From Plenodomus lindquistii (lineage: Eukaryota > Ascomycota > Dothideomycetes > Pleosporales > Leptosphaeriaceae), in NCBI GenBank assembly GCA_025504975.1, contig JANUWI010000011.1, positions 310,001 through 374,000 of the forward strand: 64,000 nt of DNA, written 5' to 3'. How positions within the stretch are numbered: the stretch's first letter is position 1; each line of letters starts with the position of its first letter. The position numbers and the translations under genes were made by a program. Below are positions 23,205 to 33,274 of this stretch, in pieces. Under the pieces are notes generated by a model. That model did not search any database. It was not told where the DNA came from and worked only from the letters and a program-made list of their open reading frames with translations.

Positions 23205-24231
23205 CTAATAGTCGCAATGATCATAGTCATCGTGCGAACTAATACCCGCCGTAGTGAGAGCATGCTCACGGGCTTCGTCACGGTCCCAAAAATACTCTCG
23301 CATCCAAGTCACGACCATATCCAAGGCGGACAAGGCAGATTTGCTGCTCCAGATTTTCTCATGTCGAGCCCATACTGACTGTTGCCAATATGTCTGCGGA
23401 TATCGGGATTCCAAGGCTGCGAGAAGAGACTTTGGCGCCGCAGCTCGCTGCCTATGTAATATACCAGCTTGCGCGAGGTACGTAACGCCGGATGCAATAC
23501 TCATTATGGCTATGAGATTGGAGCTAGATGCCTGTGTGGTGATGAAGGTTGCAGCGGCCGCTGGAATCTCGTTTGAGGCGAAGGAGCCAGGGACAACGAG
23601 TATGTCGAATTGTGGCGCATTCATTACAGAGTTCTGCCCCAACTGTCAGTTTGGACTCGCGATGCATGGGTGATGGGTGTGGACAAGAGCGTAGGCAAAT
23701 GTTGACCTTCACCTCCCTGCCAGATTGGCTTTCAGATGGCTATCTTTACAAGGCAGTCAAGATCGGGCGAATCCAGCGTAACCAAAAAGGGTTGCTTCCT
23801 GGCCCAGGGAGTTGGCCGGTAAGTGCTTCAAGGTGGCGGCATCGGTATCAGGGCCGTGTTTTGATGGGAGCAATCGAAGCTCAGCTCACCGTCACTGGCA
23901 TGCGTGTGCCAGAGGTGACAGGAAAACTTCCTTCTCCGGTCACGTTGACATAGCGTATGTCAACCTCATCCAGTGCTTCTTCAATTGCTGTTTCGGTCGC
24001 GTCTGTTCGGCTGATTCTGTTTCTACTTAATGAAGCGAACATGTCGATGACAGCGAGATCGAGCAATTGTGTCTGCTCTTGTCCAAGAACCAGTACACCG
24101 ACTCGTAATGATGACTTTGATGGAGGTCCGTAGCGGACAGCGATGTTTTCTTCGGATGTTGAGGCAGTCGTGCAATAGTAGAAGAGATCCGCTTGGCTTG
24201 GGAATGAAGTGTGGCTCCTACGAGAAGGCAT
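23205..24231 (-). CDS. DJ-1/PfpI-like protein lacking the nucleophile cysteine
   Basis: Exons 23890-24231 and 23205-23642 give 259 residues, with a 247-nt intron that is long for this window (GTGAGC donor, CTGACAG acceptor). The class I glutamine-amidotransferase-like fold shows as SLRVGVLVLGQEQTQLLDLAVID, then QFDILVVPGSF, then the nucleophile elbow, and a C-terminal ALDMVVTWM. In related proteins the elbow reads S-V-C-T-G; here it is SIASGVTYLAQAGIL, so the Cys is Ala. Classic protease, chaperone or deglycase chemistry is therefore unlikely. A sensor or binding role is possible. The start could also be 75 bases earlier. A small extra exon inside the long intron cannot be excluded. Confidence 0.72.
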
Positions 24232-25236
24232 GGTGAAGCAAGCTGAGGCGTTGAATCGAAGCTGGCGAAGACGGGGGAGGATATCCACTCCGCATGCGAT
24301 ACACATACATCACAGCCAGGTTACACAATGCGTCTTAAATAAGATTTCCAGAAGCACAGCCTTGACGGGGAAATGCTAGCATCGCAAACGTCATTGGTAA
24401 TTTAAATCTCCCGTCTACTCCAAACGATGTCCAAGGAAGCTGACGCGGGTCAGCATTTGGCGGGTGTTCGTTGCTCTGAACCGGTAATGGCTTGGTGCGT
24501 AGCATCTTCCGACTATTCCCGCCCTCGCATATTCATGTTGCTTTTAGATCACTTAAACTGCTGTAGTGTCGAGTCTGAATTGTATTGTAATTTACCCAGG
24601 CTACACGTAGTTAAATCTATGGCTAGCATCATAGTGGTGGTTAGAGGGCGTCAGGCAGTACTATTCGCAGCTTCCTAATTGGTCGGATGAAGTCTGTCAC
24701 AACAGACAGTCGAAGAGAGCATAAATGGGAATGTAGACCCATGTATCAGCAGCAAACATGGCTTGATATGGCTGCTGCTCCATTGAGAAGCCAGCTGGGT
24801 ACGGAGGGTGCGTATGGTGCGTAGGAAGAAGTCGGAGATGTGGGTGAATCTCGAAGCTAAGAGGTCCGGAAGGGACGCCTGAGGATCAGGCACCCGAATA
24901 CGACGGTCATCTGCCATTTTCACTGCATGAGGGCCTCGAATATTCGCGTGGGAATATAGTCATAGCAGGCTACTGCATTCCGACTTGAGTTCGTGACAAA
25001 TGTCGCATGCTGCTGATGGTAAGCACGATGCACAGTCAAAACCTTGGATGAGCACGTGTTGGGAAGTTCAGGAATGCATCATTTCTCTGCAGCAAGCCAT
25101 AGCCATGGCCAATAGTCTAGACATGTGCAATTGTGAGTGTTCACAGCCCAGCGCCCGACCGGAACATGACAGACTTTGCTCGCTGTCGACAAACTATAAA
25201 CAAGGACGGTTGCTTCGTGTATGCTCGTTGGCCGGT
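24232..25236. other. Intergenic, 1.0 kb, with one doubtful small open frame
   Basis: Upstream of the DJ-1-like gene and downstream of ATX1. It contains a clean 82-codon minus-strand frame at 24675-24923 that starts MKMADDRRIRVPDPQ, described separately. Otherwise empty. Confidence 0.45.
24675..24923 (-). CDS. Possible small protein, doubtful
   Basis: 82 codons from ATG to TAG with ordinary codon choice and no low complexity (PDPQASLPDLLASRFTHISDFFLRTIRTLRTQL). No family recognised, no intron signals checked beyond the frame. It could equally be chance. Confidence 0.28.
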   Translation of the reverse strand: MKMADDRRIRVPDPQASLPDLLASRFTHISDFFLRTIRTLRTQLASQWSSSHIKPCLLLIHGSTFPFMLSSTVCCDRLHPTN

Positions 25237-25520
25237 TTAGATGTCCTTGGGCTCGCCATCGGCCTCTCCGGACTTGACGGCCTTGCCCGTCTTCTTGATC
25301 TTCTCGAGAACGGTCTCGTATGGCAGCGAGTCGGCAGCGACAACTTCGGCGGTTTGGGTCTCGAGCGACACGTTGAACGACTCGACGCCTGTGGGCATGT
25401 TAGGAGCGCGCTGGGTGCGGACTGCGAGGACTGACCGTCGAGCTTCTTGAGCACGCGCTCTACTGCTCCGGAGCAGCCTCCGCAGCTCATGGCAACGTTG
25501 AACTTGTATGTGTGGGTCAT
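25237..25520 (-). CDS. ATX1: Cytosolic copper chaperone
   Basis: Exons 25436-25520 and 25237-25388 give 78 residues; the 47-nt intron has GTCAGT, CTAAC and CAG. The whole protein is one heavy-metal-associated domain. The metal site MSCGGC (MxCxxC) lies at residues 11-16, and a Lys-rich face (ERVLKKLDG, EKIKKTGKAVKSG) fits docking to the Ccc2-type copper ATPase. In fungi Atx1 hands Cu(I) to the Golgi for loading multicopper oxidases. Length and motif are as expected. Confidence 0.93.
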
Positions 25521-26126
25521 TGTGTATATTGTGCGAGAGGGGGTTTCGGGCGCTATTGAGAATGCAGAGGTGGTTGAGGCGTGGGCGCTGGGGCGACGCA
25601 AAAGGAAAAGCTATGTGGATGTGAATGGGAAAGTGGGTGTGAATGCTGGACAGCCGTGAAGCAGAGGCGCGTTGGTGGGGATAGCTATATACGGACGGCA
25701 AGCTAGCGGGACAAGGTGCGAGTCAAAGACGGATTGCGCAAGTTTCAAGGTGGTGTTGCAATTCGGCTAGATTGTTATAGATTGTCTACGGCCCCGCTGA
25801 CATATCAGCGCTTTGCTTTGGAAACAACGGCTGTCCGCACTGTGCGTTGGGCGGCGCGAAACTTGCTCATTCTCATTCATGGGTGTTGGCCCAAGTGAAC
25901 CCTGAGTCCAAGATCCCAGTCTAGCGCGGGGCCGCAGCGGCGTGACGTCTTTTCATCCACCGTCTCAGGTCTGCTCTATCGCTTAGAGAGTAGTACTGTC
26001 TGTACTGTAAACATTACTACTACTACCACCACCACCACCACCACCACCCAGCCTTGCACGCCATGGCTTCGTGACCCCGTCTGTCCGACCAGCACGCTTG
26101 CTTACCACGCCATACCACTGTTCACC
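25521..26126. other. Divergent promoter region between ATX1 and palA, 606 bp
   Basis: Holds a CAC/CTA trinucleotide repeat at about 26016-26049 in the palA leader. Nothing else recognised. Confidence 0.5.
26016..26049. repeat. CTA/CAC trinucleotide repeat
   Basis: ACTACTACTACC followed by eight or more CAC units just upstream of the palA start codon. Confidence 0.8.
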
Positions 26127-28696
26127 ATGGGCAGTAACATCCTGTTCCTCCCGTTCCGCAAGTCGCACTCGGTCAACCTCACCGAGGCCATCAAGCAGTA
26201 CATCTCGTCCAAATATGACCAGCATCCTGACATGTTCTCCAAGGATCTGGGGACGATTGAGAAACTGCGGTCCGTCGCCATACACGCGCAAGAGCCCCAC
26301 CCGAGCAACATACCCAAACTGCAACAGTATGCCGCCCAGCTGATCTGGATGAGCGGCAAGTTCCCCATTGACATCGGCGTCGAGTTCCCCTGGTATCCTG
26401 CCTTGGGCTATAACACGGGGCGCCCCACGTCGCGGAACAATCTGCGATACGAACTCGCCAATATCCTTTCCAACCTCGCCGCCATGTACTCGCAGCTGGC
26501 CATGTCGTCGAACCGCAGCTCGCCAGAAGGGCTGAAGGCAGCCGCAAACAACTTCTGTCTGGCTGCAGGCGTCCTGTCGCATCTTCGAAACGCCATCCTG
26601 CCCGACTTGCGGACCGAGCCACCAGAGGACATGGACGTCATGACGCTGGAATGCTTGGAGAAGCTCATGTTGGCCCAAGGCCAGGAATGTTTTTGGCAGA
26701 AGGCTGTCAAGGATGGCTTGAAAGATGCGACTATTGCCAAATTGGCAGCACGCGTCTCGGACTTGTACAACGAAGCTGGCGAGGCAGGAATCACATCAGA
26801 CGCCATCAGTAGCGAGTGGATACACCACATGACAGCAAAGCATCACCACTTCGCTGCGGCCGCTCAGTACAGAGCCGCATGTGACTGTCTCGAGAAGCGC
26901 AAGTACGGAGAAGAGGTGGCAAGACTGCGTGATAGCCTCACCTGTGTCAACGAAGCTCTCAAAGAAACGCGCTACGTCAATAAGGTTGTCCTTGCTGATC
27001 TGAATGGCCTAAAGAACCGCATCACAGAAGACTTGAAGCGTGCGGAAAAGGACAATGACATGATCTATCTCCTACCTGTCACCCCGAAAGCTGAACTCAA
27101 GATAATAGACCGGGCGAATATGGTGGTGGCAAGGGTACCAAAGGAGATTGCTGAATCCAACTCGATGCTTGGGGATAACGGTGAACTTGGCCCGGCGTTG
27201 TTCTCGAAATTGGTACCATATTCGGTTCACCTGGCAGCCAGCATCTATGTAGACCGTCGTGACAGACTTGTCAACAACACAATCATCGAAGAACTCGAGG
27301 CACTTACAGCTAGAATACACGAAACACTTCGTAGTCTGAACTTGCCTGGCTCATTGCAGGCTCTTGAGAAACCTCTGGGCCTTCCACCTGGTCTGGTTGG
27401 CCATGCTGATGAGATTCGACAGCAGGATGGCATCAACAGACTCCTGCGCTCTATGGAAGACACGAAGAAGCTAATGTACACCGATCAGGCCGTCTACCAG
27501 GAAGGTGTCGATATCCTCAAGTCGGAGGTTGCCGAAGACGAAAGTGCGCGGCGAAGATATGGCACGGAGCGCTGGACACGGCCGTCACCTGAACAAGCTG
27601 CACCTAAGCTGTTTGCCTCGATCAACGAGATTGACGGCTACTTCAAGGCTGCCACCAACAGCGATAACATTGTGAAGACGAAGCTAAAAGAAAACGAGTA
27701 CTTTATCCAACTACTTGGTGGTCCGGATCATGATCTCGAAAACTACGTGCCGAGTGGTCGAAGACCAGCCATCACAGGAGATGTTGAACGAGAAGCTGGC
27801 AAGTTACGTGGCTCTTTCAACGAGGTGAGCCGGCTGGAGAGTCGAAGACGACGAAAGATTGAAGCACTGAGGACAAAAGCGAAGCAAGATGACATCAGTA
27901 AGTTGCAGTCTCTTTTCCGTCAGTCAACACTGACATGCGGTAAGACCCAGAGTTGTTGCGCGAAGCCGCTCGCTTAGAGCGTGAGTATCCTATGCAGTCG
28001 ATCGAGGCTGTGCAATTTGAAGGCCTGTTCGATAAGCGACTCCAGATGTACGACGTTGATCAGGACATGGTACAAGAAGAAGAGAAGGATCAAGCGGATG
28101 CCATCAAGCGATTGCAGGACGCCAATGCCGCGTTCTTGATTGCACGCCGAGGAGATCAATCGACGAAGAAGCGTGAGCAAGCACTACAGAATCTTGAGAA
28201 CGCATATTTCAAGTACAAGGAGATTATCTCGAATCTGGACGTCGGTCGCAAGTTTTATAACGATCTAGCCAAGATTGTCAACCGATTTCGAGACGATGCG
28301 CGGAGCTTTGCGTACCAGCGGAAATCGGAGGCATCCCATCTTGAAAAGTGTGTTGATATTACCCGTCAAAGAGAGTGTCCGCGTTAACAGTCTTGTAGCG
28401 ATCTTGCGACTCGTATGAGTTCTCTCGGTCTTCAGCAAGCAACGTCTAGCTCGCTCCAGCAACAAAAGCAAGCAGATGCACAGAACCCACAATACGGCGC
28501 GAATGCGCATGCAGAGGAGCCATTGACTGCACCTACCCCTACTCGAGCAACAGCTCCACCACAAGCGGGCATGTGGACTCCGGATGTCGGAATTAGGTTT
28601 GGAGGAGTGCCTACCACGTCGGGCAATGCTCGGCCGTCGAATGGTCCTCCGCAGGATGGGCGGTGGGATCCCGCTCAAGGCTTGAAATTTGGGTGA
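26127..28696 (+). CDS. palA: pH-response regulator PalA/Rim20
   Basis: Exons 26127-27897, 27945-28347 and 28399-28696 give 823 residues. PalA/Rim20 is a Bro1-domain protein that binds ESCRT-III (Vps32/Snf7) and PacC/Rim101, bringing the factor to the PalB protease in the alkaline-pH pathway. The Bro1 domain starts at residue 2 (NILFLPFRKSHSVNL), with the strongly conserved SSEWIHHMTAKHHHFAAAAQ near 230-250. A helical V-shaped domain follows to about 735. The C-terminus is Gln/Pro-rich and ends in repeats of GVPTTSGN/GRWDP type. Intron 1 (47 nt) uses an AAG acceptor, chosen because it alone keeps INPELLREAARLER; the CAG 6 nt further would delete two conserved residues. Intron 2 is 51 nt. Confidence 0.93.
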
Positions 28697-29785
28697 GCGA
28701 TGTCGATGTCGTCGTTCGATTCTGTGCATGTATATATTTATACATAGCCCTGGCCCATGGGTGGATTGTATAACATCAATGATCAGGCCATCATGCCAGG
28801 GTCAAGGGAAGGCTCTAACGAATGAAGCTCATCTTGTTGCGGCCATGTATTCAGCGCATTGTGATGCAATCGTTTGTGGCGCAAAAGAAATGAAGCATGT
28901 CCGGAGTGGGAATCAGGGCACTTGTTGGGTGCGGAGTCTGCCTTGTACACGCAAAGGAAAGCCTTGCGACCGAGGGGGGATGGGTGGCTGTGCAAAGCAA
29001 TCGTGTGTGGGACTGGGAGCGGATGGCCATCACACCGCCGGGCGGGCTCGCAATGGGGCCCATGCCAGCAAAGGATTGTCAGGCCCGGGCAACTGATTGG
29101 CTGAGGTGCGGGTGTACAATGGTCGTGGCGAGTGCTCTGTGGCCTTGGAAGCGGTCACCTCGCGGGCCGCCTAAAGTCGGGTTGGGGAACCGTTTGCTTG
29201 TCCAGGGGCGAGTGTGCTCTTGTGCTCGTTCCTATAAGGCTGCTGAGGCGGAGCAGTTGGAGGAGTCGTAGCCAGGAACAATCACCTCGAGAGTCGCAAC
29301 CGCGTGGTCGAGACATTGACATGGCGCTAGGGTCTTGCTCTACCACAGTATAGACAGACCCGTAGACTCGTAGACTCGTGTTTCACACTTTTGGCGTGCC
29401 ATTGCAGCCGACAGCAGACAGCACTCGCGGCCAGGGCAGCTATTTCGGGGCACGGTGCTAGCCGCTTCGAGGGCGACACTGGCACAGCCGCCCCCGCGGG
29501 CTCACGACGAGCAGGACAGCAGGACAGACCGCGACACCGACACCGACACCGACCCCAACAGCGACACAGCCTCCTTCCTTCACTCCCCCACCAGCCTCAG
29601 CCTCAGGCCCTCCGCGTCACTCCCGCCGCCCGTCCACTCAGTGTTCAGTGTGCGCGCTCCCGCACCCCGCCCGCTGCCAGCACCAGCAGCCGCACCCGCA
29701 CCAGCACCAGCACCAGCCGATTGCTCCAGCATTGGCGCTTGGGCTGCCCTCTCCGCAATCCAAACTTAGGACCACGCGCAACACC
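28697..29785. other. Intergenic and long leader between palA and CRZ1, 1.1 kb
   Basis: The last 400 bp are C-rich and purine-poor on the plus strand, with several short upstream open frames before the CRZ1 ATG, typical of a long regulated leader. No separate gene is supported. Confidence 0.5.
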
Positions 29786-32002
29786 ATGGACGTCCAGCAG
29801 CGCGGGCGCTCGCCCTCGGCGGGGCAGCGCATAAAGTCGTCGCCCTCGCCCAGTCCCCATGCGCCCTACCAGCACCACCTCGCCCAGTACGGCCTGCCCC
29901 CCACCACGGCCACCACCACCACGACCGCCGCCACCACCACCAACAGCTTCGCCGACAGCAGCCCGGCCTTTGACAACGCGCAGTTCCAGCAGTACCCCCC
30001 GCAGCCCGCCCTCCTCGACCAGAGCTTCCTGCACGCTGCCCAGAGCCTGTCGCAACACACGACGCCGCTGTTTGGGCCCCAAGGCAGCAACCACAACTCC
30101 AACCACAGCCTCACACCCGACCCCCTCGACATCTCCCACGCCAACCCCGACTTCAACAGCTTCTTCCAGGGCGCCGGCCTCGCCCAGAGCCAGCCCACCC
30201 AGCCCTACCTCGGCCAGACACTCGACCCTCACCTGCTCGACTCGCAGCCGCAGCCGAACCACTCAGTCAACCCCTCGGAGCTGATGCACCACATGCCCGC
30301 CGCCCAGCAACACAACGCCCCGACGCCCCCGCATCTCCTCCCCACCATGAACAACCACCAGACCCCCAGCCCCCACGCCTCGCCCAACATGAACCAGGGC
30401 GCATTCGCGTCACACGGCCACTCCCGACACGCCTCGTTAGACCCCAGCGCGGCATATGGACAGGGCGCCGAGTGGGGCAACATGGCCAACTTTGGCGCTC
30501 ACAGGAGGGTGCCCAGCGAGACGGCATACTCGGACGTGTCGTCGGCACATGCCTCGCCATACCTCACCCAGCAGGACAGCTTCGAGCACGACCAGCCGTC
30601 GCCTCTGATGCATGCCCAAAACGACCCCCAGCTGTTCCAAGATCCAGTATCCCGCTTCGGCCAGTTCTCTCTGAACGACAGCACGTCTCACATCAGCCCT
30701 GCCCACAGCCCGCACATCTCGCCTCGCCTGATCCCGCAGCAGCAATCGCTTCCCATGTTTCAGCCTGGCTCGTTTGGGCTGGACCAGAACATGAATGATC
30801 AGTTTGGACAGCAGGGATTGGGCACATACCACAATCAAGGCGTCGAGGCTTTTCCCTCGATAAATCAGCCGGGAGTCGAGTTTGGTCAGGCCGATGCCAT
30901 GTCGCCCCCAGAGATCAACATTGACTTTGCCCCGCCGTCCCGGCAGGCCAGCTTTGAGCCGCCCAAGCCCGAGCACCAAGCAGACGCTTTGAGCCCGCCC
31001 GATCGATGTAAGCTGCCATTGCCTAGAACTAGCGACTCTTTCTAACAACATGCAGCGCGGAGTCGTAATAGGATACGGGCCAAGTCCGATCCGTATACGA
31101 GTGCCAGCTCACGCGCATCCACCCCTGGTTCCGAGGTGCATCGATCACTGTCGCCTAATGCAGCCAAGTCGCGATCACCTTCACCCTCGAACAAGTCATC
31201 ACGCCGGTCGTCTACTTCGAGCGTACCCAACCGTGATTACATTCTCGATCTCGCAGATCCCTCCAGACCTGCTCCTGTCGATGGCTCAAACCCAAAGCGT
31301 ACGCAAAAACACCCTGCGACCTTTCAGTGTACGTTATGTCCGAAGCGCTTCACGAGGGCCTACAATCTCCGATCGCATTTGCGGACACATACAGACGAAC
31401 GTCCATTCGTATGTAGTGTGTGTGGCAAGGCGTTCGCACGGCAGCATGACCGGAAGCGACACGAAGGTCTACATTCGGGGGAGAAGAAGTTTGTATGTCG
31501 CGGCAACCTCAAAGACGGCAACAACTGGGGATGCGGTAGGCGGTTTGCTCGTGCAGATGCCCTTGGCCGTCACTTCAGATCTGAAGCCGGCCGCGTGTGC
31601 ATTCGTCCTCTACTTGAGGAGGAAGCGCAAGAGAAGGGCGGCTGGGATGGCCAGGGCCAGCCTATGAGCAATGGCAATGGCATGTTCAACCAGATGCCTG
31701 CTCAGAACTTTGGCATGATGTCGTCGCAGCCCGGGTATGAACCATTCTCGCAGAGCATGTCAGCGGCGCCATTCTTGCCTGCGGCTCTGCTCGCCCAATA
31801 CCCTGCTCTTGCGGGTTTGCAGTGGGACCAGCTCCCTGCTGGTAACCCAGAGGAGGTTGAAGGCGATATTAGTGGTCGCAGTTCCTTTGATGCTTCGAGT
31901 GGCGGCGAGTACTTTGATGAAGAGAGCGACTATCCTACTCAGCAGCCGATTTACGCTGGCAACAACAATGGTTGGGTCAGTGATTCTTATGACGGGCGTT
32001 AG
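29786..32002 (+). CDS. CRZ1: Calcineurin-responsive C2H2 zinc-finger transcription factor
   Basis: Exons 29786-31007 and 31056-32002 (48-nt intron: GTAAGC, CTAAC, CAG) give 722 residues. Crz1 moves to the nucleus when calcineurin removes its phosphates and drives calcium, salt and alkaline-stress genes. The N-terminus has MDVQQRGRSPSAGQR, typical of fungal Crz1, and a long Gln/Pro/His/Ser-rich region. PPEINIDFAPPSR at 374-386 is a likely calcineurin-docking segment. Ser-rich repeats surround RNRIRAKSDP. Two classical fingers (CTLC...H-x3-H near 498-519 and CSVC...H near 526-547) are followed by a third, irregular one (CRGNLKDGNNWGC...). It lies head-to-tail after palA. Confidence 0.93.
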
Positions 32003-33062
32003 GTCGTCAGGCTTACCTGATTGCTTTCTTTCTTCTTGTGTTCTCCACGGACGGTGGCTTGTCTCGTTTTTTTGCCTTGCGTCTACGACTTCAACCTTGA
32101 CGATCACGACGCGATGAATTCTTGTTTGCTTTGATCTTTTTCTTCTCATTTTGGATACCACATCTTTGACTGCTTCTCATGCAACAGCGTTCAGGGTCGA
32201 TATACCCCGGGATTGGAGATTATGGAGTTTGTTAGGAACCGGTTGTTCAGAGAGGACCGACGGTATGCCGTCAACCCTTAGATGATAGATGGGCAATGAA
32301 AGTTGAACCTTGATTATATAACCTTGTGGTTTTATGTGCAGAAGAGTGATTATTGCACACCGGATGATGGATGATCTGTTGATGACTAAAGGCAGCAAGC
32401 AGCAGATGTAGTGAGTGACAGCACGTTGGCAGGCAAAATCCATGTCGACAAACCTCGGGCTCTTCGGTGATGCGAGGTCAAATGCTGAACAGTATAGTAT
32501 AGATTAAAACAAGGCGTCGACCGAGTATGTACCAGACACTTCATTCAGGGCATTAATGTGCGATGCTGAGATGTTGTTGACATTTATTTGAACATGCATG
32601 GCTCGTGAATTCAAAGCATGCATGCCGAGTCCTAGACTCGGGAAACAACAGGCAGAGCCGCTCGCTCGCTTGCTCCTCCATCTATCATGTGTTTGGAGAA
32701 TACGGAGAAGATGCGAATAGTCGCCTGACCAAGGGCTATCTATCTATCTACCAAAAGGGAAACTCTAGGCCCTGAATGTGCAATTTACTTTTTTTTTTTT
32801 TTTGGAAGATGACTCTTGTAGACTTTGTCATTATAGGGTGTTCTGTTTATTCACTTACTTGGTCACTATAACAACCTCAATAGTAAGAAAAGACTGAGAT
32901 TAAAATAAAGACTAGGTCTGATACAACATCACGACTCTATTAGAGACTAGTAGAAAGGGAGTTATGGCTAACGTTGTTGGTGCGTCTCTCATTCACTGAA
33001 ACCATATACAGGTCACCCGCAACCACAGCAAAAGATCAATTTCTCCCAAGCAAAAAGAGATC
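32003..33062. other. Intergenic, 1.1 kb, between CRZ1 and the tRNA gene
   Basis: CRZ1 3' flank. Holds a CTAT microsatellite near 32738-32752 and a 15-nt T run at 32789-32803. No gene supported. Confidence 0.5.
33052..33056 (-). terminator. Pol III terminator of the tRNA gene
   Basis: Five T on the minus strand begin 7 nt after the tRNA discriminator base, as expected for RNA polymerase III termination. Confidence 0.7.
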
Positions 33063-33098
33063 GGGCCTGACCGGGATTCGAACCCGGGGCCTGTCACA

Positions 33099-33130
33099 TA
33101 GAAGACTCTAAGAATCCAGGACGTGGAAAT
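33099..33130 (-). other. Canonical-position tRNA intron (between nt 37 and 38)
   Basis: 32 nt lying exactly after G37, the site used by the tRNA splicing endonuclease. It has neither a GT start nor an AG end (ATTTCC ... TTCTA), so it is not a spliceosomal intron. I did not resolve the bulge-helix-bulge pairing. Confidence 0.7.
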
Positions 33131-33133
33131 CCC

Positions 33134-33190
33134 CTGAGGAGTTGTTAGGGGAGGGGAGCTTCGGGAAGCTGCGGGCTGATATTGACTTAC
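33134..33190 (-). other. Spliceosomal-type intron splitting the anticodon of tRNA-Pro
   Basis: 57 nt, starting GTAAGTC and ending CTAACAACTCCTCAG, so donor, branch site and acceptor match the introns of protein genes in this window. It sits between C34 and G35. Only its removal yields the Pro anticodon CGG; read through, the loop would give CGT. Confidence 0.82.
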
Positions 33191-33213
33191 GAAGCGACAA
33201 TCATACCACTAGA

Positions 33214-33264
33214 CTAGGAAGAGTTAGAACATGAGAGCAGCCGTGAAGGAACTCGAAAACTTAC
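33214..33264 (-). other. Spliceosomal-type intron in the D-stem / A box of tRNA-Pro
   Basis: 51 nt, starting GTAAGT and ending TTCTAACTCTTCCTAG. It lies between G10 and nucleotide 11, inside the A box. Its last bases (TAG) followed by TCTAGTGG recreate an A-box-like sequence downstream of the true one. Confidence 0.82.
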
Positions 33265-33274
33265 CCATCAGGCC

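Larger units (their letters stand above)
33063..33274 (-). tRNA. tRNA-Pro(CGG) gene interrupted by two mRNA-type introns and one tRNA intron
   Basis: Exon pieces: 33265-33274, 33191-33213, 33131-33133 and 33063-33098. Once the three inserts are removed, every position fits. Acceptor GGCCTGA pairs over 7 bp with TCAGGCC. Nucleotides 8-26 read as in yeast tRNA-Pro (TGGTCTAGTGGTATGATT). Anticodon stem GTCGC pairs with GTGAC (one G-U), with loop TTCGGGT, anticodon CGG and G37. The variable loop has 5 nt, and the T arm is CCGGG-TTCGAAT-CCCGG. Discriminator is C. Without splicing, the acceptor strand next to the D arm is CTCTTCC, which does not pair. The B box (GGGTTCGAATCCC) is intact. The two GT-AG inserts are described separately. 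This is a reading by eye; expression and splicing are not shown. Confidence 0.85.

Noticed and set aside
33063..33223. tRNA pseudogene with one long intron and a mismatched acceptor stem
   Set aside because: This reading leaves CTCTTCC against TCAGGCC. The correct partner GGCCTGA lies at 33268-33274, separated by a 51-nt GT-AG intron, and the anticodon becomes CGG once a second intron is removed. The whole tRNA then fits, so the pseudogene reading is weaker.
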